Positions 26,489 to 35,807 are shown, numbered from the stretch's first letter. The stretch is 64,000 bases of DNA from Anaerolineae bacterium (GCA_013178185.1 JABLXC010000007.1:1-64000); one strand, 5' to 3'. Program-made: numbers and translations. Notes: a model not told the origin generated them from the sequence alone.

Positions 26489-27958
26489 ATGCTTTTTCCT
26501 GCCCTGAGCGTCATAATTTTTGCACCGGTGGTTGCTGCATTGATTATTCTGTTGCTGCCAGCCAGCCAACAAAACTGGATACGCAGAATTGCTCTCGCTG
26601 CTGCTTCCATCTTACTTGCCACCTCGCTTTTTGTATATATCAGTTATAACCGGTTAGAGGGCGGGTACCAGTTTCTTGAGAAAATTACCTGGGTTCCGGC
26701 TTTAGGCATTTCGTTTTATGCTGGTTTGGATGGGATGAGTCTGCCGCTGGTGCTATTGGCTGGTGTAGTCGTATTTTGTGGGGTTTTGGTTTCCTGGAAT
26801 ATTGAAGATCGTCCTCGCGAGTTCTTTGCTTTTCTCATGTTTCTGGCAGCAAGTGTGGTGGGGGTATTTTGCTCTTTAGATCTTTTTATGTTGTTCTTCT
26901 TTTTTGAACTGGCGGTTTTTCCAAAATACTTGATGATTGTCATCTGGGGCTCTCCTCAAACTCGTGAATATGGGGGAATGAAATTAACCTTATATCTCTT
27001 TTTGGGCTCAGTGGTGGCCCTGGTGGGAGTTTTGGCGGTTTATTTTGGGTCGGGATTGCAGACCTTTGATCTGCTGGCACTTGAAAAGGCGAACTTTTCA
27101 ATAGCGTTTCAGCGATTGTGGTTCCCTTTTGTGTTTTTTGGTTTTGCAGTGCTGGGGGGCATCTTTCCTTTCTATAGCTGGGCACCCGATGGGCATGTGG
27201 CTGCGCCAACGGCTATCTCTATGCTGCTTGCAGGTGTAGAGATGAAAGTGGGCGCTTTTGCTGCCTTGCGAATTGGAATTATGTTGATGCCTGAAGGAGC
27301 CAAAATTTGGGCGCCACTCATTTTAGGTCTTGCCACAGTAAATGTAGTTTATGGCGCGTTTCTGGCGATGAACCAGACTGATTTTAAATATGTGATCGGT
27401 TTTTCATCGGTATCTCACATGGGGCTGGTATTGATCGGGTTTGCTACGCTCTCTCGCGAAGGGCTTTTGGGCGCTGGGATGCAAATGTTCTCTCATGGGA
27501 TTATGACGGCTCTCTTCTTCGCAGTAGTTGGAATGGTGTATGACCGCGCTCATACTCGCGAACTTGCCCGTCTGGGAGGGCTGGTTCAGAAAATGCCCTG
27601 GGCGGCGGTCGGCTTTATCATTGGGGGGTTGGTCTCGATGGGGATGCCGGGCTTTTCTGGCTTTGTGGCGGAATTTCCAATCTTTATGGGGGCGTGGCGG
27701 GCAGCTCCGTTGGTGGCGATCATCTCGATATTGGGCGTTTTGGTGACGGCGGGATATATTTTCATTGTGATCCGCAGGGTGTTTTTTGGGAATCTTCCGG
27801 CAGAATTGGAACCGGTTCGAGAAATTATTCTTCAAGACAAGGCAGCGATCGCATTGTTATCATTCCTAATGGTAATTCTGGGTTGGATGCCTTCTTTGAT
27901 GACAAAAACGCTCCAGACTGGCGTTGATCGAGTGCTTTTACTTCTGGGAGGCGGCTAA
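26489..27958 (+). CDS. NuoM-like antiporter subunit, second copy, lacking the usual TM7 lysine
   Basis: A second 489-residue NuoM homologue. It keeps the Glu of the first half-channel (FFFFELAVFPKYLMIVIWG) and the Lys in GVEMKVGAFAALR. The normally invariant Lys before the P-x-H-x-W-L-P-D-A-H motif is missing: the segment reads GFAVLGGIFPFYSWAPDGH where the first copy has FAVKVPIWPFHTW. Length and surroundings are otherwise those of NuoM. It may act as a modified or inactive pump, or replace a standard subunit in a complex I variant. Confidence 0.9.
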   Translation: MLFPALSVIIFAPVVAALIILLLPASQQNWIRRIALAAASILLATSLFVYISYNRLEGGYQFLEKITWVPALGISFYAGLDGMSLPLVLLAGVVVFCGVLVSWNIEDRPREFFAFLMFLAASVVGVFCSLDLFMLFFFFELAVFPKYLMIVIWGSPQTREYGGMKLTLYLFLGSVVALVGVLAVYFGSGLQTFDLLALEKANFSIAFQRLWFPFVFFGFAVLGGIFPFYSWAPDGHVAAPTAISMLLAGVEMKVGAFAALRIGIMLMPEGAKIWAPLILGLATVNVVYGAFLAMNQTDFKYVIGFSSVSHMGLVLIGFATLSREGLLGAGMQMFSHGIMTALFFAVVGMVYDRAHTRELARLGGLVQKMPWAAVGFIIGGLVSMGMPGFSGFVAEFPIFMGAWRAAPLVAIISILGVLVTAGYIFIVIRRVFFGNLPAELEPVREIILQDKAAIALLSFLMVILGWMPSLMTKTLQTGVDRVLLLLGGG

Positions 27959-27961
27959 ATC

Positions 27962-29416
27962 ATGCCCGGCGAGATGAACGAAATGGTTTTCATGATACTG
28001 CCTGAGATTTTCCTGGTTGCGCTGGCCGGCGCGAATCTGGTTTTAGATTTGATCTGGCGCGACCATCGCTGCCGCAAATTAGGGTGGTTGACTGTCTTTG
28101 GATTGCTGGTTTCGATTTTTCTAAGTCTTTGGTTTACGCGCCCGTCTGCTGATCCTCAATTAATCTGGGGTGGGATGTTGCGCGTTGATTGGGTCACTTT
28201 TGTTTTTCGATTGGTCTTTCTTGCCGGGGCGCTCATTACGGCGTTGCAGACCATGGAATCGCCGGCTTTGTGTGATCGGGGGGAGTTTTATGCTTTGCTT
28301 TCTGTCAGCACCCTTGGCATGATTCTGATGGCTTCCTCCGCTGATTTGGTGATGTTATACCTGGCAATTGAAACAACCGCCATCCCACTTTATGTCATGG
28401 CTGGGTTCCGGATCAGCGACCAAAAATCGGTTGAAGCGGGCATCAAATATTTCCTCTATGGCGCGATGACTTCTGCCGTGATGCTCTATGGTTTCAGTTT
28501 GCTGTTTGGTTTTACGGGCAGCACAGAATTATATGCGATTGCGGGAATCATCCAGAATGGAGGGATACCTCCTGCAATCTTAATCCTGGCGTTGTTGATG
28601 GCTTTCGTAGGTTTCGGTTTTAAAATCTCCGCCGTTCCCTTTCATTTCTGGGCGCCGGATGTCTATGAAGGCGCGCCGACTCCAGTTGCAGGTTTTCTAT
28701 CCACGGCTTCTAAAGCGGCGGGCTTTGTGGTTCTCATCCGCGTCTTGATGCTGGCGTTTTCTGGTATTACGCCGGTTTGGAGTGCGATGGCGGCGGCGCT
28801 TGCGATTGCCAGTATGACCATTGGCAACCTGTTAGCGCTGGTGCAGAAAAATATCAAACGATTGTTGGCATATTCATCCATCGCTCAGGCTGGGTACATG
28901 TTGATTGGGGTCGCTGCTGGTTCGGTGTTGGGCGTCAATGGAGTGGCTTATTACCTGATTGGTTACCTGGCGACCAACCTGGCCGCTTTTGGAATTATCT
29001 CCATTATTAATCGAGCGGTAGGATCCGATGAAATTGCGCGATATGCAGGGCTCAGCCGGCGTTCGCCAGCTCTGGCGCTTGGCTTGTTGGCAACGATGCT
29101 CTCCCTGGGCGGCATCCCCCCCTTTGCGGGATTTGTTGGAAAATTGCTTGTTTTCGGGGCGGCCGTGCAGGCGAATTTGATAGGATTGGCCGTGGTTGGC
29201 GTATTGAATTCTGTGATCGGGCTGTATTACTACCTTGTCGTCTTGAAAGTTGCTTATCTACACCGCTCGGAGGAGGAAACAAAGCCTCTGATGGTGCCTT
29301 TTTCGAGAAAACTTGCTCTGGCTCTATGTATTTCGGCTGTCATCGGGCTTGGGATTGTCATTGCCCCTGTATTCGATTGGACTGCTAAAGTTGGGGCGGC
29401 CTTTTTGGGTTATTGA
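27962..29416 (+). CDS. nuoN: NADH-quinone oxidoreductase subunit N
   Basis: NuoN is the antiporter-like subunit next to NuoK. The 484 residues include Glu in YLAIETTAIPLYVMAGF and the conserved Lys in GFGFKISAVPFHFWAPDVYEGAPTPV (about residue 222), plus a Lys in STASKAAGF. It is the last gene of the cluster; its TGA stop overlaps the -35 box of the ATP synthase promoter. Confidence 0.95.
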   Translation: MPGEMNEMVFMILPEIFLVALAGANLVLDLIWRDHRCRKLGWLTVFGLLVSIFLSLWFTRPSADPQLIWGGMLRVDWVTFVFRLVFLAGALITALQTMESPALCDRGEFYALLSVSTLGMILMASSADLVMLYLAIETTAIPLYVMAGFRISDQKSVEAGIKYFLYGAMTSAVMLYGFSLLFGFTGSTELYAIAGIIQNGGIPPAILILALLMAFVGFGFKISAVPFHFWAPDVYEGAPTPVAGFLSTASKAAGFVVLIRVLMLAFSGITPVWSAMAAALAIASMTIGNLLALVQKNIKRLLAYSSIAQAGYMLIGVAAGSVLGVNGVAYYLIGYLATNLAAFGIISIINRAVGSDEIARYAGLSRRSPALALGLLATMLSLGGIPPFAGFVGKLLVFGAAVQANLIGLAVVGVLNSVIGLYYYLVVLKVAYLHRSEEETKPLMVPFSRKLALALCISAVIGLGIVIAPVFDWTAKVGAAFLGY

Positions 29417-29441
29417 CGTTCAAATTTGCTTCTGATATAAT
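29413..29441 (+). promoter_or_regulatory. Near-consensus sigma-70 type promoter of the F0 operon
   Basis: TTGACG at 29413-29418, a 17-base spacer and a perfect TATAAT at 29436-29441. The expected transcription start (about 29448) is only 2-3 bases before the ATG at 29451, so the first mRNA is nearly or fully leaderless. The -35 box overlaps the nuoN stop codon. Confidence 0.8.
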
Positions 29442-29450
29442 CGCGCCATC

Positions 29451-29771
29451 ATGATCCGAAAGGAACCAGAGAAACCTGATCGAAAAACCTCAGTAGTTAA
29501 TGTAACGCTTGCAATTGTTGCTGGTCAGGTTGGGTTTCTTACATTGGTTATTGTGCTGGCAGCGGTTTTGGGTGGTTTGTGGTTAGATAATCGCTTTCAG
29601 ACACGCCCGATTATCACGTTAATATTGCTGATTGCCAGCATTCCAATTTCAGTGTTTTCGATGCTCGCTGTTGTCCGAGGGGCGGTTGCCCGCATCAAGG
29701 CAGGCGATGCTCAAGGGAAACGGATCCATTCCGAGGAGGAACCAGGCGTTGGAACAAACCAAGACTCGTAA
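29451..29771 (+). CDS. AtpZ/AtpI-family protein of the ATP synthase operon
   Basis: The 106-residue protein has two membrane helices (about 24-46, VTLAIVAGQVGFLTLVIVLA onward, and 53-75) around GGLWLDNRFQTRP, the signature of the AtpZ/AtpI family. The family is thought to help assemble the c-ring or carry Mg/Ca. The N- and C-terminal tails are charged. It is the first gene of the F0 operon, has no ribosome binding site, and its 3' end overlaps atpB by 23 bases. Confidence 0.85.
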   Translation: MIRKEPEKPDRKTSVVNVTLAIVAGQVGFLTLVIVLAAVLGGLWLDNRFQTRPIITLILLIASIPISVFSMLAVVRGAVARIKAGDAQGKRIHSEEEPGVGTNQDS

Positions 29772-30732
29772 ATGGCGCTGGGGTGTGAATCGATGGATTA
29801 TCTTGTTTTTTGTCATTCTTGGGATCATAGGCGTTAACCTGTATCCGCCTGTTCAGCCTCACATCCAGGTTGCGGCTGAAAAATTATCCGAAAAACCACT
29901 CTTCGTGCTACCTGTGCTGGGTGAAGTCTATCTCACCAACACTATGCTGGCGATGTTGCTGGTTGATGTTATTTTAATTTTGGTAGTCATTATGGTGCAA
30001 ATCGCCGTCCGAAGCGGCAGCCTGGTACCGAAGGGAATCACCGGCGCTGTGGAAGCTTTGTTTGAAGCGCTCTATGGAATGACGGAAGGAGCGGCCGGTT
30101 CAAAATGGGCCAGGGTGATTTTCCCTTATTTCGCGATTATCATGCTTTTTGTGCTGGTTGCCAACCTCACAAAATTGTTGCCAGGTTTTGAAACGATTGG
30201 TATCCTGCACCACTCCGAACATGGGGCGCCGGTTCAACAGCTTGCTCCAAATGTCTATACAGTGGTCAAAGGAGAGGCAGCGCATGGCGAGGGATACAGC
30301 GTGGTTGGCTTTTTCAGAGGATTACCGACAGACCTGAATTTTACGGTTGCCCTGGCTATTTTTTCGGTTTTTATGACGCAGGTCATCGGTGTAAGAGCGC
30401 AGGGTTTGAAGTATTTCGTGCAGAAGTTTTTCAACGTTTTGAATATTTTCTCCAAACCGGGCTTTGGCGTCATTGATTTTGCGGTTAGCATCCTGGAGTT
30501 GATCTCAGAATTTGCCAAGATACTCTCGTTTTCCTTCCGGTTGTTTGGAAATATGTTTGCTGGCCTTGTGTTGCTTATCTTGATTGGTACGATGCTCCCG
30601 GTTTTTGCGCAATCGGGAGTTTTGTTGTTCGAATTCTTTATCGGGTTGATACAAGCTTTTGTGTTTGGCATTTTGACGATGGTGTTCATGTCGCAAGCCG
30701 TGGCAAGTCATGGTGGTGAAGACCATCATTAA
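29749..30732 (+). CDS. atpB: F-type ATP synthase subunit a
   Basis: Subunit a provides the proton half-channels against the c-ring. The frame is open from 29632 but that part overlaps the preceding gene; TTG 29749 has a GGAGGA site at 29734-29739 and gives 327 residues starting with Leu/Met-E-Q-T-K. The essential Arg lies in SFSFRLFGNMFAGLVLLILIG (about residue 260), and FFIGLIQAFVFGILTMVF completes the stator helix. The exact start codon is an inference. Confidence 0.92.
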   Translation: MEQTKTRKWRWGVNRWIILFFVILGIIGVNLYPPVQPHIQVAAEKLSEKPLFVLPVLGEVYLTNTMLAMLLVDVILILVVIMVQIAVRSGSLVPKGITGAVEALFEALYGMTEGAAGSKWARVIFPYFAIIMLFVLVANLTKLLPGFETIGILHHSEHGAPVQQLAPNVYTVVKGEAAHGEGYSVVGFFRGLPTDLNFTVALAIFSVFMTQVIGVRAQGLKYFVQKFFNVLNIFSKPGFGVIDFAVSILELISEFAKILSFSFRLFGNMFAGLVLLILIGTMLPVFAQSGVLLFEFFIGLIQAFVFGILTMVFMSQAVASHGGEDHH

Positions 30733-30785
30733 CCAGCGATGAAGTACTGTTTTTGAATTTCTTAGCGAGGAGGTTATTTCTGACA

Positions 30786-31022
30786 ATGGAAGAAGCAATC
30801 GTTCAAGCAGCCAAATTCATTGGTGCTGGTCTTTCCATGATTGGAGCATTAGGCGCTGGGGTGGGCATCGGGCTGAGCGTTCAGGGCGCTCTGGATGGCA
30901 TGGCTCGCAACCCTGATACCTATGGCACGTTGTTGACTAACATGATCCTTGGGATCGCATTTTCTGAGGCGATCGCGATTTATTGTCTGGTGATTGCGTT
31001 TTTAATGTTATTTGTGCTTTAG
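30786..31022 (+). CDS. atpE: F-type ATP synthase subunit c
   Basis: Subunit c forms the rotor ring. ATG 30786 behind a GGAGG site gives 78 residues (the frame extends 11 codons upstream). Two helices flank the polar loop ARNPD. The ion-binding Glu is in GIAFSEAIAIYCLVIAF. The sodium signature (Gln in helix 1, Ser/Thr after the Glu) is absent: helix 1 reads GAGVGIGLSV and Ala follows the Glu, so proton coupling is expected. Confidence 0.96.
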   Translation: MEEAIVQAAKFIGAGLSMIGALGAGVGIGLSVQGALDGMARNPDTYGTLLTNMILGIAFSEAIAIYCLVIAFLMLFVL

Positions 31023-31049
31023 GATTGCCGAACAAAAAGGAGAGCAGCC

Positions 31050-31787
31050 TTGGAAGGACTGGGGATTAGTCTGGGTTATTTGCTTGTTCAGTTATTTAAT
31101 TTCGCGATCATGTTTGTTGTGATCAATGCCTGGGTGGTCAAACCGATCCTACGAATGCTTGATAAGCGCCGCGAAACTGTGGCGCAAGGACTCGAAGATG
31201 CCCGGGTGGCTGCTGAGGCGCGCGCCAACGCGGAACGAGAGGCGGCAAGAATTATTAACGAGGCCCAGCAAAACGCCGCCGAGGTGATCCGAGAAGCTTC
31301 GAGCCGCGCTGAAAAGCTGGAGCTGGAGATTCGCAATGCTGCTGAGGCAGAGATCGTGAAACAGCGCGAAGCTGCCTTGGCGGATATCGAACAAGAACGT
31401 AATACGATGTTGGCGAATCTGAGAAACCAGGTGGTTTCAATTTCGATTGCGGCCGCTCAAAAATTGATTGGCGAAACCCTGGATGAAAAACGCCAACAAG
31501 CCCTTTTGCAAGAATTCTTCGCGGGCGTGAAAAATGGACGGCTGGTAGTTTTAAAAGACCAAGACCTTTCTGGTGACTTTGCTGAGGTGACTACTGCTCT
31601 GCCGCTTTCGGACAAAGAGCAAGAGATGATCAAAAATGATCTCCACCAAACCTTGAAGAGCAATGTAGAAGTCAGGTTTCGTGTTGACCCCACTATCCTG
31701 GGGGGATTGGTCGTCCGGGTTGGAGACCGGGTGGTAGATGGCTCGGTTGCTGGACAGATCCAATCTTTGCGGCAAAGCTTGTACTAA
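31050..31787 (+). CDS. atpFH: ATP synthase subunit b fused to the C-terminal domain of subunit delta
   Basis: The gene starts at TTG 31050 after AAAGGAGAG. Residues 1-30 form the membrane anchor of subunit b; about 30-150 is its Ala/Glu/Arg-rich coiled coil. Residues about 160-245 match the C-terminal part of delta (LPLSDKEQEMIKNDL, VDPTILGGLVVRVGDRVVDGS). The N-terminal six-helix domain of delta, which caps subunit alpha, is not recognisable. The fusion would make a one-piece peripheral stalk. The operon ends here: atpA, atpG, atpD and atpC do not follow. Confidence 0.88.
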   Translation: MEGLGISLGYLLVQLFNFAIMFVVINAWVVKPILRMLDKRRETVAQGLEDARVAAEARANAEREAARIINEAQQNAAEVIREASSRAEKLELEIRNAAEAEIVKQREAALADIEQERNTMLANLRNQVVSISIAAAQKLIGETLDEKRQQALLQEFFAGVKNGRLVVLKDQDLSGDFAEVTTALPLSDKEQEMIKNDLHQTLKSNVEVRFRVDPTILGGLVVRVGDRVVDGSVAGQIQSLRQSLY

Positions 31788-31812
31788 ATTTTTCGTAACA
31801 AGTTCCAGGCAC

Positions 31813-31858
31813 ACGGCTTTGGCAGATGGAGATCTTGATCTGCCAGAGCCGTATTTTT
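31813..31858 (+). terminator. Rho-independent terminator of the F0 operon
   Basis: A 15-bp stem with a single G-U pair (arms 31813-31827 and 31838-31852), a 10-base loop and five Ts. It ends only 19 bases before the murE start, so murE must be expressed by read-through or from a promoter I cannot see. Confidence 0.9.
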
Positions 31859-31877
31859 AGAAGGAAAATGCCGAATT

Positions 31878-33446
31878 ATGACCCAAGTTATCCGACGAAC
31901 TTTACCAGAATTGTTTAGCCTGGTGAATTTCTTCAAGGCTTCTACTGAGGGATTGCCTGCGAGGGAAATTACCGGCGTAGTTTATGATTCCCGTGAAGTA
32001 CAGCCTGGAAATATCTTTGTGGCGTTAAAAGGCGGCAATACTGATGGACATCATTACATCGCGAACGCGGTTGAGCGGGGGGCGATTGCTGTGATTGGAA
32101 GCGATGCGCTTTCGGCGAGTTTGCCGGTCCCGTATTTCCGAGTGGAAGACAGCCGTAAGGCATTGGCGGAAATCTCGGCTGCTTTTTATGATTTCCCGGC
32201 GCGTTCGCTGACGATGATCGGCGTTACTGGTACGGATGGAAAAACAACCACCTCGGCGTTGATTTACAGCATTCTTCAGGCAGCAGGTATCCGGGCTGGG
32301 ATGATTTCTACGGTTGGCGCTAAATTGGGGTCGGAAGAATTGGATACCGGTTTTCACGTGACAACACCAGAAGCGCCGGATGTCCAGCGTTATTTATCCA
32401 TGATGTGTTCTGAGGGTATAACGCATGTCGTTTTAGAATCTACCTCCCATGGGTTAGCCCAATATCGGGTTGGGAGCTGCGAGTTTGATCTTGGTGTCGT
32501 GACCAATATTACCCACGAGCATTTAGATTATCATGGAAGTTATGAAGCCTATCGAGACGCCAAAGCACTTCTGTTCCGGTTTTTGGCGGAGACCCAACCC
32601 AAAGAGCGGAATACCCCGCGCCTGGCCGTGTTAAACAAAGACGACCGGTCATATCCTTATCTCCATGAATTGACCCGCGTCCGTCAGGCAACATACAGCC
32701 TTCACCCTGGCGCAGACCTCTGGTCGGAAGAAGTTGTTCAAAATCACGATGGTCTAAATTTTATTGCAGTAGGAAAAGGCTTCCGTCAGGCAGTAAGCAG
32801 CCGCCTGGCTGGGCTGTTCAATGTTTCAAATTGTCTGGCAGCCATGGCGGCCACGGTCTATGGCCTGGGGATCGATCATGAGACCGCCGCGGCTGGAATT
32901 GCTTCCCTTTCGGCTGTGCCTGGAAGAATGGAACGGATCGAGATGGGGCAAGAATTTCTTTGCATTGTGGACTTTGCTCATACTCCCAATGCTTTGCGTG
33001 TGGCTTTGCAAACTGCCCGCCAGATGGCGACGGGCAGGGTGATCGCAGTCTTCGGCTCCGCAGGATTGCGCGACCGCGCCAAGCGCCGTATGATGTCTGA
33101 GACCGCAATAGAACTGGCAGATCTTACGATACTGACGGCTGAAGATCCGCGCACAGAAGCGCTGGAAGAAATTCTGGCTGAGATGAGCGAGGCGGCAAAT
33201 AAGAGTGGCGGCATTGAAGGGAAATCTTACTGGCGGATACCAGATCGTGGGAAGGCTATTCGGTTTGCATTATCGCTGGCAAAAAAGGGGGATGTTGTTA
33301 TTTCGTGTGGCAAGGGCCATGAGCAGTCCATGTGTTTTGGAACTGTGGAGTATCCCTGGGATGATCGAACTGCAATGCGAGCTGCCCTGGCGGAATTTCT
33401 CAATATTGAGGGGCCGCTGATGCCGTATCTCCCAACGCAGGATTAA
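31878..33446 (+). CDS. murE: UDP-N-acetylmuramyl-tripeptide synthetase (MurE)
   Basis: MurE adds the third, diamino acid to the peptidoglycan stem peptide. The 522 residues show an N-terminal UDP-binding domain (VYDSREVQPGNIFVALKG), the ATP site GVTGTDGKTTTSALI (about residues 114-128), the ESTSHGLAQYR motif, the carbamylated Lys region DAKALLF, and a C-terminal GKGHE motif. The residues that select the third amino acid read EDPR instead of DNPR (meso-DAP enzymes), so the substrate cannot be read off. The gene lies alone between two terminators. Confidence 0.94.
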   Translation: MTQVIRRTLPELFSLVNFFKASTEGLPAREITGVVYDSREVQPGNIFVALKGGNTDGHHYIANAVERGAIAVIGSDALSASLPVPYFRVEDSRKALAEISAAFYDFPARSLTMIGVTGTDGKTTTSALIYSILQAAGIRAGMISTVGAKLGSEELDTGFHVTTPEAPDVQRYLSMMCSEGITHVVLESTSHGLAQYRVGSCEFDLGVVTNITHEHLDYHGSYEAYRDAKALLFRFLAETQPKERNTPRLAVLNKDDRSYPYLHELTRVRQATYSLHPGADLWSEEVVQNHDGLNFIAVGKGFRQAVSSRLAGLFNVSNCLAAMAATVYGLGIDHETAAAGIASLSAVPGRMERIEMGQEFLCIVDFAHTPNALRVALQTARQMATGRVIAVFGSAGLRDRAKRRMMSETAIELADLTILTAEDPRTEALEEILAEMSEAANKSGGIEGKSYWRIPDRGKAIRFALSLAKKGDVVISCGKGHEQSMCFGTVEYPWDDRTAMRAALAEFLNIEGPLMPYLPTQD

Positions 33447-33449
33447 CAG

Positions 33450-33488
33450 AAAGGGAACTGCGCAATTTTTTAGCGCAGTTCCCTTTTT
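33450..33488. terminator. Terminator between murE and pnp
   Basis: A perfect 14-bp stem (AAAGGGAACTGCGC at 33450-33463 with its complement at 33473-33486), a 9-base loop and a T-run on the plus strand. The minus strand also ends in a short T-run, so it may serve both convergent genes. Confidence 0.88.
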
Positions 33489-33517
33489 ATGGTGTCTCTT
33501 ATATTAATTCCACCGGG

Positions 33518-35755
33518 TTAACGGTCGCGCGGATTCCGCCGATTGTCGTTGCTTTTTCCAAACCTGCCAGGTTTGCCAGAGCGGTTTGAAGGTCTACCTC
33601 CCGAAGGTCTTGAGCCTCCGCTGTTTCGGCCTTGCCGGTCTTGTTCCATTGCTTCTTCTGCGGTCCAGCCTTCTAAAACCGCCTGGCGGGAGAGGCGGAT
33701 TTTGCCGCTGTCATCTATGTTTGTTACCATAACGGTGATTTCATCCCCAACCTGGACGACATCCTCAACAGATTTGACCCGTTCGCTGTCCAGTTGAGAG
33801 ATATGAACCATCCCGTCAATATTCGGTAATATCTCGACGAATGCACCAAAGTCGGTGATGCGGACGACTTTTCCAGTATAGATGCGGCCAATCAGTGGCG
33901 TTTCTATCAATGATAGGATGCGGTCACGAGCTTTTTGTTCGCTTTCCCGATCTACGGCTGCAATATAGACAGTGCCGTCGTCCTCAATATCTATCTTAGT
34001 TTCGGTTTCTTCCTGAAGGGCGCGGATCATCTTACCGCCAGGGCCGATGATCGCCCCGATCTTGTCAACGGGGACCTTGATGGTTGTGATGCGTGGAACG
34101 TGTGGTTTTAGCTCTCGATTGGGTTCTGGGATAATCTCCAGGATTTTTCCGAGGATAAATTCGCGCCCCAGGCGCGCCTGTTGCAGCGCCTCGGACATGA
34201 TCTTGGGAGTAATGCCTTTGATCTTGATATCCATTTGAAGCGCGGTGATGCCTTTTGCCGTGCCGGCAACTTTAAAATCCATATCCCCTAGATGATCCTC
34301 GGCGCCCTGGATGTCGCTCAAGATGGCGTATCTCTCGCCTTCCATAATCAGACCCATAGCGATGCCTGCCACAGGTGCTTTGATCGGAACACCGGTATCC
34401 ATGAGCGCCAGGGTTGAACCACAAACTGACGCCATCGAGGTTGAACCATTGGAAGAAAGGACTTCAGAAACCAGGCGCAGGGTATATGGAAAAACATCTT
34501 CTGGGGGAATTACAGGCACCAACGCACGTTCTGCCAGAGCGCCATGGCCGATCTCGCGGCGGGATTGGCCGCGGATGGATTTTACCTCGCCCGTTGAAAA
34601 TGGTGGAAAGTTGTAGTGATGGATGTACCGTTTGGTTTCTGCTGGCGTCAGGCTGTCCAGTTCCTGGGCTTCTCTAGGCGTCCCCAGTGTTGCCAGGGTG
34701 AGCACTTGCGTTTCACCGCGGGTAAACAACCCGGAGCCGTGGGCGCGTGGGCTGATGCCGACTTCACCCCAGATGGGTCGAATCTCTTCAGTTTTTCGCC
34801 CATCAGGACGGAGATTTCGATATAAGATACGATTTCGGACAATTTGCTTATATGCTTCATGAAAGGCTTCTTTATATGGCTCGATGAGCGTTTCGTCCTC
34901 TCCGGCCATCTCTGCTACCACTTGTTCTTCAAGGGCATCAATCGCCGAATTGAGTTCATGCTTACCTTGATGGGCGTCGAGCTGATTTTCAATCTCGGCC
35001 CCGGCGCGCTCGAGTACACGGTCCTTCAGGGTTTTGTCCAGGGTAAACAACGGTACTTCGGCTTTGGGCTTGCCGGCTATGGCAGCCAGTTCTTTTTGCG
35101 CCTCAACGAGTGGCTGTAATGATGCATGGCCGAAACTGAGGGCTTCGACCATCACCTCTTCAGGGATCTCGTTTGCGCCGCATTCGACCATGAGAATTGC
35201 GTCACTTGTTCCGGCAATCCGTAAATCGAGATCGGAAAGGTCCATCTGTTGGAAACTGGGGTTCACGATCAATTCGCCGTTTACACGGCCGATTCGCACC
35301 GCTCCAATGGGACCGCCCCACGGAATATCCGAGATTGTCAAAGCGGCAGAAGCGGCATTAATCGCCAGAATATCCAGAGGATTCTCAAGGTCGGCCGAAA
35401 AAGAATATAGGATCACCTGGACTTCGTTCCGCATGTCTTTGTTGAACAAGGGACGAATAGGGCGATCTGTTAGTCGGCCAATCAAGATAGCCTCGGTGCT
35501 GGGTCTTCCTTCGCGGCGGAAGAACGAACCGGGAATACGTCCTCCTGCGTACATTCGTTCTTCATAATCTACACTGAGCGGGAAGAAGTCTTGACCTTCC
35601 TTGGGTTTGGAGCTCATGGTTGCGGTTCCAAATACCAAAGAGTCTCCGAGGCGTATCGTGACTGCGCCGCCAGCCTGTGCGGCAAGTTTTCCGGTTTCGA
35701 AGACGATTTGACGACCGCCAACAATGGCGGTAACTTGTTGTGTGTTGGGTTTCAT
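33518..35755 (-). CDS. pnp: Polyribonucleotide nucleotidyltransferase (PNPase)
   Basis: PNPase degrades RNA 3' to 5' by phosphorolysis and can add tails. The 745 residues comprise two RNase PH domains (first with [20 protein letters not shown] near residue 75, second with [17 protein letters not shown] near 350), a KH domain ([16 protein letters not shown] near 570) and an S1 domain ([17 protein letters not shown] near 630). A Gly/Arg/Ser-rich tail closes the protein. It follows rpsO, the classic rpsO-pnp pair. Confidence 0.97.
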   Translation of the reverse strand: MKPNTQQVTAIVGGRQIVFETGKLAAQAGGAVTIRLGDSLVFGTATMSSKPKEGQDFFPLSVDYEERMYAGGRIPGSFFRREGRPSTEAILIGRLTDRPIRPLFNKDMRNEVQVILYSFSADLENPLDILAINAASAALTISDIPWGGPIGAVRIGRVNGELIVNPSFQQMDLSDLDLRIAGTSDAILMVECGANEIPEEVMVEALSFGHASLQPLVEAQKELAAIAGKPKAEVPLFTLDKTLKDRVLERAGAEIENQLDAHQGKHELNSAIDALEEQVVAEMAGEDETLIEPYKEAFHEAYKQIVRNRILYRNLRPDGRKTEEIRPIWGEVGISPRAHGSGLFTRGETQVLTLATLGTPREAQELDSLTPAETKRYIHHYNFPPFSTGEVKSIRGQSRREIGHGALAERALVPVIPPEDVFPYTLRLVSEVLSSNGSTSMASVCGSTLALMDTGVPIKAPVAGIAMGLIMEGERYAILSDIQGAEDHLGDMDFKVAGTAKGITALQMDIKIKGITPKIMSEALQQARLGREFILGKILEIIPEPNRELKPHVPRITTIKVPVDKIGAIIGPGGKMIRALQEETETKIDIEDDGTVYIAAVDRESEQKARDRILSLIETPLIGRIYTGKVVRITDFGAFVEILPNIDGMVHISQLDSERVKSVEDVVQVGDEITVMVTNIDDSGKIRLSRQAVLEGWTAEEAMEQDRQGRNSGGSRPSGGRPSNRSGKPGRFGKSNDNRRNPRDR

Positions 35756-35807
35756 ATTGTTATATCCCTCTTTTTTTACCCCGCCTGGTTAGGGACTGAA
35801 AGCAGGA

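Noticed and set aside
29632-29748. N-terminal extension of subunit a
   Set aside because: It overlaps the coding region of the AtpZ-like gene in another frame and does not resemble subunit a.
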